The notes under the pieces were generated by a model that was not told the DNA's origin, searched no databases, and worked only from the letters and a program-made list of their open reading frames with translations. This document shows positions 58,665 through 64,000 of a stretch of 64,000 bases of DNA, piece by piece (within the stretch, counting starts at the first letter, position 1; each line of letters starts with the position of its first letter). The stretch is from Shewanella sediminis HAW-EB3 (GTDB lineage Bacteria > Pseudomonadota > Gammaproteobacteria > Enterobacterales > Shewanellaceae): NCBI RefSeq assembly GCF_000018025.1, contig NC_009831.1:496001-560000 (forward strand), read 5' to 3'. Both the position numbers and the translations under genes were made by a program.

Positions 58665-58967
58665 TTTGGGTACAGGGTCCAGTAGTTATTTTTAAGGATC
58701 TTTCGGAAAACAGAACAGCATAATAAATTGTAATGCTTAACCGTTTTCCAAAAGTCCCTCAACTCTAGCTTCTTTAGTCGCTCCCGTTTCGTAGCGCGCG
58801 TATTTTAACGTAAAAAGTATCCCTAGGCTTTTTTTTTCTGCACGATTTCACAATACGCTTTTGCGAACAACCCCCCTCAGATAATGGAATTGTTTCGAAG
58901 GCCTGTTGTTTATGATGACGGCTAATTTGTGCAGAGCGTCACACTCTGTTTATTTAAAAGGGTTATA
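58665..58967. other. purH upstream region
   Basis: About 300 nt. The plus-strand bases GCTTAACCGTTTTCCA (58735-58750) give, on the minus strand, a partial match to the PurR box (core AAACGGTT), about 70 nt before purH. The match is weak (about 8 of 12 informative positions), so PurR control is only suggested. No gene was seen. Confidence 0.35.
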
Positions 58968-59234
58968 TATACCCAAGCTACTTCAAAATGCTCGTTTCAG
59001 AGCTCCCGTAGGATGGCTGAACAAGGCAGTGATTGAAGAGAATGGTGAGTCCCTTTTCAATATCACTAACGCAGTGCAGGGATTCTACGGAAGCTCCCGA
59101 AGGGCAAGGCGAGAAGCAACATGTTTCTGCGTTATGAAATATTGAATTAGAATAACTAGTACTGCAATTTCATGCCTTGAACTCTGTTACTTCTCGACAT
59201 GCTGAATCCTGCATTTCGAGGTTGTTTGGGTATA
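58968..59234. mobile_element. MITE-like element, 267 bp
   Basis: Bounded by imperfect terminal inverted repeats of about 24 bp: TATACCCAAGCTACTTCAAA plus ATGC on the left, and (reverse complement) TATACCCAAACAACCTCGAA plus ATGC on the right. TA sits at both edges. It encodes no transposase; the short frame at 58906-59145 that runs into it is not credible. I recall similar TATACCCAA-ended elements in many Shewanella genomes. Its right end lies only 25 bp before the zntR promoter. Confidence 0.7.
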
Positions 59235-59258
59235 ACAATATTTATCGCATTATAACCC

Positions 59259-59290
59259 TTGACCTTAGATTTAACTCCAAGGTTTATACT
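59259..59290 (+). promoter_or_regulatory. MerR-type promoter/operator of zntR and the efflux permease
   Basis: -35 TTGACC (59259-59264), a long 20-nt spacer and -10 TATACT (59285-59290). Within the spacer lies the dyad ACCTTAGA...TCCAAGGT (59262-59283). Over-long spacing with a central dyad is the hallmark of MerR-family activation by DNA untwisting. Confidence 0.85.
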
Positions 59291-59334
59291 CTGTAATATT
59301 CAAGACTCATTGTGGTGATAGGTAAGGGCGATAT

Positions 59335-59814
59335 ATGTATCGAATTGGCGAGCTGGCTAAGCTATGTGAAGTGAAGGCCGACACATTACGATTTTATGAA
59401 AAACATGGCCTATTGGCGCCTTCCTCACGCAGTGACTCGGGTTACCGTTTATATAGTGAGAGTGATGCGGAGCGATTGCGTTTTATATTAAGAGCTAAGG
59501 CGGTCGGCTTTACCTTAGCCGAGATCACCGAGCTTCTCTCTATCGAGTTAGACAAATCCAACTGGGCATGCGCCGATGTTAAAGGCTTGGTGGATAGCAA
59601 GTTGGCTCAAGTGAATGAAAAAATATCCGAGCTAAATCACTTTCAAGTGTCACTTCAGCGTCTGTCGGATGCCTGTTGTGGAGGACCGGAGAGTGCCGAG
59701 CATTGCTCTATCTTAGAAGCGTTAGAAACGAATACCGATAACATTAAGTGTGAAAATCACGCTCATCATCATGATAAATCACAGTATACAAAAAATTGTC
59801 AAAGTAAGGGTTAG
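59335..59814 (+). CDS. zntR: Zn(II)-responsive MerR-family regulator ZntR
   Basis: 159-residue MerR-type activator. The N-terminal winged helix starts MYRIGELAKLCEVKADTLRF, followed by a dimerisation helix. Metal-binding cysteines C79, C114, C115 and C124 fall at the same positions as in E. coli ZntR (HCSILEAL segment included); the His of E. coli position 119 is Glu here, with His at 123. The His-rich tail (HAHHH) may add metal binding. It is 2 nt from the efflux permease gene and has a MerR-type operator 45 nt upstream, so zinc (perhaps also cadmium or lead) should induce both genes. Confidence 0.9.
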   Translation: MYRIGELAKLCEVKADTLRFYEKHGLLAPSSRSDSGYRLYSESDAERLRFILRAKAVGFTLAEITELLSIELDKSNWACADVKGLVDSKLAQVNEKISELNHFQVSLQRLSDACCGGPESAEHCSILEALETNTDNIKCENHAHHHDKSQYTKNCQSKG

Positions 59815-59816
59815 GT

Positions 59817-61118
59817 ATGTTGTTAGCAAATTTTATTGACCTGTTTTTAGATTCAGCCCCCTGGTTATTGTTGGGCCTCGTATTAGCAGGCATGCTGAAA
59901 ATGTTTGTGCCTATGGTATGGATGCAAAAACAGCTCGGCGGCCATGGCTTTAAAACCGTGGTTAAGGCAGCCGTATTAGGTGCGCCTCTTCCTTTATGTT
60001 CCTGCGGGGTTATTCCGGCAGCGGTTGGCTTGAGACGCTCCGGTGCATCTAAAGCCGCGACAACTTCATTCTTAGTCTCCACTCCCGAGACCGGTGTCGA
60101 TTCGGTGACCGTCTCTTATGTGTTGCTTGGCCCTTTCATGGCAGTAGTCAGGCCTATTGCGGCTGTTATCAGCGCGATAGTGGCAGGTCTGTTGGTTGGG
60201 CGAGATGATGATACTCCTACAGAAGTTAAGCCAAAAGTAAAAGAAAGCGGTGAGGTGAGTGGATCTTGCTGTGGCAGTAAGAATGAAGCAAGCAAGAAAG
60301 CAGTTACTATGACGCCTATGGCCGCAACAGAGCCATTATTAAGTGGCGTAAAGCCAGCATCTACATCTTGTTGTAGCAGTAAGGAAAAAGCTAAAGAACC
60401 TGAAGTTTCACCTTGTTGTAGCAGTAAGATAAAAGTTGAGGAGCCCAAAGCTTCATGCTGTAGTTCACAAAAGAGTGATGCGAGTGATAAGAGTGAAAGT
60501 TGCTGTGAATCGACCAAAGATGTCGCTACTGAGCTAAAAGGCACTTCGGTGATCAGTCGTATCGGTAAGGGGTTGCACTTTGCTGCAACGGATCTGGTGC
60601 GTGACACTACGGTTTGGTTATTAATCGGACTGTTCTTTGCTGCACTGGTACAGACTTATGTGCCGGGGGACTTCATGGCTAAATGGGGGGATGGCATCTT
60701 AGCGATGTTGGTGATGGTACTCATCTCAATTCCTATGTATATCTGTGCCACGGCATCGACGCCTATTGCTGCGGGATTACTCTTGGCTGGTGTTTCTCCC
60801 GGTGCTGTACTGGTATTTATGCTCGCGGGGCCAGCGACCAATATCGCCACCTTAGGTGTCGTGACTAAGGAACTCGGGAAACGAGCGCTATTTGGCTATC
60901 TCGGTGGAGTATTGGGTGTCGCACTCGTTTCGGGGATTTTGGTCAATTATCTGGTTGCCACATTTGGCTTTGAAGTTATGCCGCAGATCGGTGAGCAACA
61001 TAATCTCTTGCCATCTGTCGTGGTGTACACCTCGGGTGTCGTACTGGCGATATTGATGCTGAAAGTACTACTCGAGAAGCTACCAAAGAACTGGTGGCGC
61101 AGAGATTGCTGTTCTTAG
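59817..61118 (+). CDS. Cu/Zn efflux permease of the SO_0444 family (ArsP/DUF318-like)
   Basis: 433-residue inner-membrane permease. Two blocks of helices (about 1-130 and 255-433) are separated by a soluble loop. Conserved membrane motifs are PLPLCSCGVIPAAVG and YICATASTPIAAGLLL. The loop (about 140-240) has five CC motifs (SCCGSK, SCCSSK, PCCSSK, SCCSSQ, SCCEST), a likely metal-collecting region. Co-transcription with zntR points to zinc or copper export. The name follows the S. oneidensis protein SO_0444 from memory. Confidence 0.88.
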   Translation: MLLANFIDLFLDSAPWLLLGLVLAGMLKMFVPMVWMQKQLGGHGFKTVVKAAVLGAPLPLCSCGVIPAAVGLRRSGASKAATTSFLVSTPETGVDSVTVSYVLLGPFMAVVRPIAAVISAIVAGLLVGRDDDTPTEVKPKVKESGEVSGSCCGSKNEASKKAVTMTPMAATEPLLSGVKPASTSCCSSKEKAKEPEVSPCCSSKIKVEEPKASCCSSQKSDASDKSESCCESTKDVATELKGTSVISRIGKGLHFAATDLVRDTTVWLLIGLFFAALVQTYVPGDFMAKWGDGILAMLVMVLISIPMYICATASTPIAAGLLLAGVSPGAVLVFMLAGPATNIATLGVVTKELGKRALFGYLGGVLGVALVSGILVNYLVATFGFEVMPQIGEQHNLLPSVVVYTSGVVLAILMLKVLLEKLPKNWWRRDCCS

Positions 61119-61145
61119 GTTTCAAAGTAAACGGTTTTAAAAGAG

Positions 61146-61170
61146 AGGGCCTTTGATAGGCCCTTTTTTA
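61146..61170 (+). terminator. Terminator after the efflux permease
   Basis: AGGGCCT/AGGCCCT stem with loop TTGAT followed by six T. Confidence 0.85.
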
Positions 61171-61632
61171 TTACCTAAATGATCGCCATTGTCTTTGTCT
61201 TTTTGCCAAAAACAAATAGAGCAACACATCAAACTGCAAGCTTTAAAAATTTAGAATTGATTTTCTAGGTGCTTATCGCATGTTATTTTAGTTTATTGAG
61301 TTCTAATGTATGTGTCGCCATTAATTCATTTTATTCAATGACTTATGTTTCGTTTTAATCTTCGGTTAATCACTGTTTCAGTGTACGTTAAGTGAAACAT
61401 CTGTGCGAAATCACCTTCAGTTATCATCTTTTTGTTTATGCCTCTCACGTTTGGAGTTTCTCTTCGTAAATCATATTTTTGCTGGTTAGTTATCACTCTG
61501 ATTTTTCGGCTTTACTCCTTTGACTCGGCTCAATAATTTACTCTCTTTTCAAAAAATATATCCCTACAAACGTTAATGTATTTATAGGGGCGAGCAGATC
61601 GCAATTAAAAAAAGTAAAATTCGGGAGTGGCG
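61171..61632. other. Intergenic region upstream of the multihaem cytochrome
   Basis: About 460 nt, strongly A/T-rich, with no gene. A weak inverted repeat GTTTCA...TGAAAC lies near 61376-61399. No promoter could be assigned with confidence. Confidence 0.4.
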
Positions 61633-63471
61633 ATGAAAGTACTGAATAAGCGTTATCTGGCTTTGGTAGTGGCTGGAGCGATGGGCTTAAGTGCCTGTGG
61701 AAGTGATGGTAAAGATGGCGAAGATGGCACTACGCCGCCACCGCCAACGGTAGGGGGCTCTCAAGTCACCAATGTTGAGATGCTGTCTCACACCTTGGAA
61801 GAGGGACTGGTGCGATTTGAGTTTGAGATCACCAATGAAGAGGGAGTCTTAATCACCGGGCTCGAGGAAGCCAGCGCGGAAGTGGCGGCACTAACCGAGA
61901 AAGGTATCCAGCGTAGCCGTGATGGCTCTGTGGGTGGCAGTGCCAATGTCTCTACCGAAGGTGCCAGCCTCACCATGACTCAAGATGGTCGCTATGAGTT
62001 TATCGCGCCCATGGCTGCGGTAAATGCGGGTACCGAAGGACTTATTCGTTTAGCCGTTGGCGGTGGCGATAATATCGCTAAGTCTCGTTATATTGTGGTC
62101 GATAAAACTGAAAATATTCATACGACATCGACGGCGACCTGTCAGAGCTGCCACGTGGACTTCTTAGCCTCCTCAATTAAGCATTCGAGTTATACGGCAA
62201 TAAATGCTGAAGGCGAAACTGACTTGGTTGCCGGGTGTATGGCATGTCATAACCACGTCCCGCGCGATGTGGATGATAGTGGTAGTTCATTGAATACCGG
62301 CGGTTATGCTAAGAATAGCCTGCAGAAGATTGGTCATATCAATCATCAGAAGTTTGAGAAGGATTTTGCTCCCTCTAACTGTTACACCTGTCACGCAGAG
62401 CCTATAGAGACTGTCTATTCACAGCAGACATGTATTGATTGTCATGATACTGCGAATGTTGAAACTTCAAATTTAGCGGCGACCTTCAATTCCTTCAATG
62501 AAGGTAGTGATATGCGCTTGTTCCATAAGAAGATAGCCGAAAAGAAAGCGGTTCATGAAGAGCATAGCTTGGCCACATCTCAGGTTTACAATAATGAGTT
62601 AGGTGAGTTCTGTACCGATATCTCTCTGTTCAAGGGGGAGGAGCAGTTAGATCTGGAGGGCTTAACATCGGACGGTACCATCTCTTATATCGGGGCTTAT
62701 CTGCACGGCTACGAGAATGCGTCTATTGTTGGTCGCGCGGCTCGCTCTTATAGCGCAACCTTCGATGCTGCTGGTTCTGCAACATTATGTTTTTCATCTC
62801 TCGATGAACTGTTCCCTGAAATCATCGCCAGCTCACGTGTGACCTTCAACTTCGGGGAAGATGCGGGATATGATGGTGTAACGCTTCACGGTTACTCTGA
62901 TGCTCTATCCGGTACTGAATATGCGCGTCGACACTCTGTCACCGCCGACAGCTGTACAACGTGTCATACCAACGGTAGCAACTACCACAAGAACGGTAGC
63001 TACAATGATGGTGGCTTAGGTTGTGTCGCGTGCCATAACAATGGCCAGGACCGCAACGCTAAGAGCTCTGCACCAGGTTTTGGTCCTATGGTCCACAGCA
63101 TGCACTGGGGAGTCGGTAACACGGCGACAGATCCCGATGGTGAAGCAAACTCGGCAGCTAAGTTAAATGCCGAAAACTGTGTCGCCTGCCATGCTGAAGG
63201 TATCGATATCGATGCTATCCCTAATCAATATATCTTATCTAAAGCCTATAACGGCGGAGAGTCGGGTGTGATGACCAGTCCGGTAACCGCTAACTGCTTT
63301 GCTTGTCATAATGATGATTCGGCTAAGAATCACATGCTTCAACAAGGTGGCGAAATCAACGTTGAGAAGCTTGAAGATTGGTACACATTACCAACATCAG
63401 AATCTTGTTCAACTTGTCATGCCGAGGGGAAATCTTACGGTATCGAGAAGTTCCATGTATTCGAACGTTAA
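61633..63471 (+). CDS. Outer-membrane OmcA/MtrC-family multihaem c-type cytochrome, nine CXXCH
   Basis: 612 residues from ATG 61633, with GGGAG 5 nt upstream; a GTG 6 nt earlier is also in frame. The lipobox LSAC (Cys near 20) and a Gly/Asp/Pro linker suggest an outer-membrane lipoprotein. Nine CXXCH haem sites are seen: CQSCH, CMACH, CYTCH and CIDCH (about 169, 202, 250, 266), then CTTCH, CVACH, CVACH, CFACH and CSTCH (about 441, 463, 515, 554, 592). Between the two clusters lies a beta domain with two lone cysteines (about 326 and 385), as in the MtrC domain III. MtrC and OmcA have ten haems, so one site in the first cluster is absent. It probably moves electrons to extracellular acceptors; no mtrA/mtrB genes are visible here. 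Confidence 0.88.
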   Translation: MKVLNKRYLALVVAGAMGLSACGSDGKDGEDGTTPPPPTVGGSQVTNVEMLSHTLEEGLVRFEFEITNEEGVLITGLEEASAEVAALTEKGIQRSRDGSVGGSANVSTEGASLTMTQDGRYEFIAPMAAVNAGTEGLIRLAVGGGDNIAKSRYIVVDKTENIHTTSTATCQSCHVDFLASSIKHSSYTAINAEGETDLVAGCMACHNHVPRDVDDSGSSLNTGGYAKNSLQKIGHINHQKFEKDFAPSNCYTCHAEPIETVYSQQTCIDCHDTANVETSNLAATFNSFNEGSDMRLFHKKIAEKKAVHEEHSLATSQVYNNELGEFCTDISLFKGEEQLDLEGLTSDGTISYIGAYLHGYENASIVGRAARSYSATFDAAGSATLCFSSLDELFPEIIASSRVTFNFGEDAGYDGVTLHGYSDALSGTEYARRHSVTADSCTTCHTNGSNYHKNGSYNDGGLGCVACHNNGQDRNAKSSAPGFGPMVHSMHWGVGNTATDPDGEANSAAKLNAENCVACHAEGIDIDAIPNQYILSKAYNGGESGVMTSPVTANCFACHNDDSAKNHMLQQGGEINVEKLEDWYTLPTSESCSTCHAEGKSYGIEKFHVFER

Positions 63472-63596
63472 GTTAAATGGACCTTCATCTATGGATGTAT
63501 TTCGTTAGATATTGAATTGATACACGGCTCCCCTGCAGGCCGTCGTTTTAAGACACTAGATATCGATGCGACAGACCTGGTGAATGTTCAGTTTGC

Positions 63597-63621
63597 CAAG
63601 GGCCCTGCGGGGCCCTTTTTG
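63597..63621 (+). terminator. Terminator after the cytochrome gene
   Basis: AAGGGCCC/GGGGCCCTT stem with TGC loop and five T, about 125 nt after the stop. Confidence 0.85.
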
Positions 63622-63634
63622 TTGTCTGGAGTTT

Positions 63635-63651
63635 ATACCGATTGGTATTAC
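63635..63651. repeat. Intergenic repeat ATACCGATTGGTAT
   Basis: TATACCGATTGGTATTA, the third clear copy of the unit found at 40629 and 46881. Confidence 0.6.
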
Positions 63652-63844
63652 ACTTTGAACTCCCGCTTAATGGTCAGATATTTGGTCTCATTAGTATCGT
63701 TCGCCTTTCTGTTCATTTTCCTCTAGGTTATACCCATCTTGTTTAATCCTGATTGGAATTGTCAGGGTTAATTATGATGTGAAGTATATGGATTTTTTGA
63801 CTAACGATTTCGAACTGAAAATTTGGGATATTAAAGAGGGAAAT

Positions 63845-64000
63845 ATGAAAACGTCTCTTCACCTTAGTGCGCTAGCGCTAGCCGTAACCTTAGGATTGGG
63901 TCTTACCGGGTGTTCAAACACCGCTAAAAGCTCGAATGAGCTTGTAGCAAGTGAACCATCAAATGTGCAAACATCTGTGCAGAAATATGATGCCAAGACC
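63845..64000 (+). CDS. Lipoprotein, N-terminal part only (cut by window edge)
   Basis: 52 codons from ATG 63845 (AGAGGG 5 nt upstream) to the window end. The signal sequence ends with lipobox LTGC (Cys at 23), followed by a Ser/Asn-rich linker and QKYDAKT. The function cannot be read from this piece. The YDAKT segment reminds me of the start of some prolyl-oligopeptidase (S9) lipoproteins in marine bacteria, but that is only an impression. Confidence 0.75.
   Translation, partial: MKTSLHLSALALAVTLGLGLTGCSNTAKSSNELVASEPSNVQTSVQKYDAKT

Larger units (their letters stand above)
63472..63844. other. Intergenic region after the cytochrome gene
   Basis: About 370 nt. It contains the terminator at 63597-63621 and the repeat at 63635-63651. 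The open frames at 63299-63508 and 63517-63726 are not credible genes. Confidence 0.5.

Noticed and set aside
58735..58750. PurR box upstream of purH
   Set aside because: Only a partial match to the consensus, so I mention it in the region entry but do not list it as a site.
58906..59145. 79-residue plus-strand frame upstream of zntR
   Set aside because: Most of it is inside the MITE-like element and there is no ribosome binding site.

Overview
The window comes from the chromosome of a marine gammaproteobacterium, almost certainly a Shewanella. The 16S and 23S genes look like Shewanella. The order pilABCD-coaE-zapD-yacG-mutT / nadC / ampDE / pdhR-aceEF-lpdA / acnB / rsd-hemE / purHD / zntR with a Cu/Zn permease matches what I recall for that genus, and an OmcA/MtrC-type multihaem cytochrome lies near the right end. 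All calls rest on reading the sequence; no database search was run.

Region 1 (1-16.4 kb) is a tandem rRNA block. It holds the 3' end of one operon (23S tail, 5S), a complete operon 16S-23S-5S-tRNA-Thr-5S, and a complete operon 16S-23S-5S, all on the + strand. Each complete operon has two tandem promoters and a boxA-like leader, and neither 16S-23S spacer contains a tRNA. The gaps between and after the operons hold no convincing gene. They contain arrays of decayed 5S tails joined to interchangeable Rho-independent terminators, REP-like inverted pairs and one possible gene relic.

Region 2 (16.4-23 kb, minus strand) is the type IV pilus operon region pilA, pilB, pilC, pilD, followed by coaE, zapD, yacG and mutT. 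Region 3 (23.7-33.7 kb) holds nadC (minus), then ampD and ampE, then the pyruvate dehydrogenase operon pdhR-aceE-aceF with lpdA. A perfect PdhR-type operator overlaps the -10 box of the pdhR promoter.

Region 4 (33.8-43.8 kb) encodes envelope and signalling proteins: a 1485-residue periplasmic-propeller PAS-GGDEF-EAL protein, a patatin fused to a POTRA/beta-barrel (type Vd secretion pattern), an M13 metalloprotease lipoprotein and a HAD phosphatase. Region 5 (44.2-55.4 kb) has acnB, rsd, hemE, a second GGDEF/EAL protein and a 1000-residue lipoprotein with nine internal repeats. Between rsd and hemE, on the minus strand, there is a near-consensus sigma70 promoter followed about 60 nt later by a strong intrinsic terminator and no ORF. 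This is a candidate small RNA of about 95 nt, or an rsd leader/attenuator.

Region 6 (55.7-64 kb) has purH-purD (minus), a 267-bp MITE-like element, a zinc-responsive zntR plus a Cys-rich Cu/Zn efflux permease under a MerR-type promoter, a lipoprotein cytochrome with nine CXXCH motifs, and the start of another lipoprotein cut by the window edge.

The most interesting items are the rsd-hemE small-RNA candidate, the 5S-tail/terminator arrays, the compensatory base changes between the two 23S copies, the nine-haem cytochrome and the nine-repeat lipoprotein. I saw no CRISPR array, prophage or defence system.
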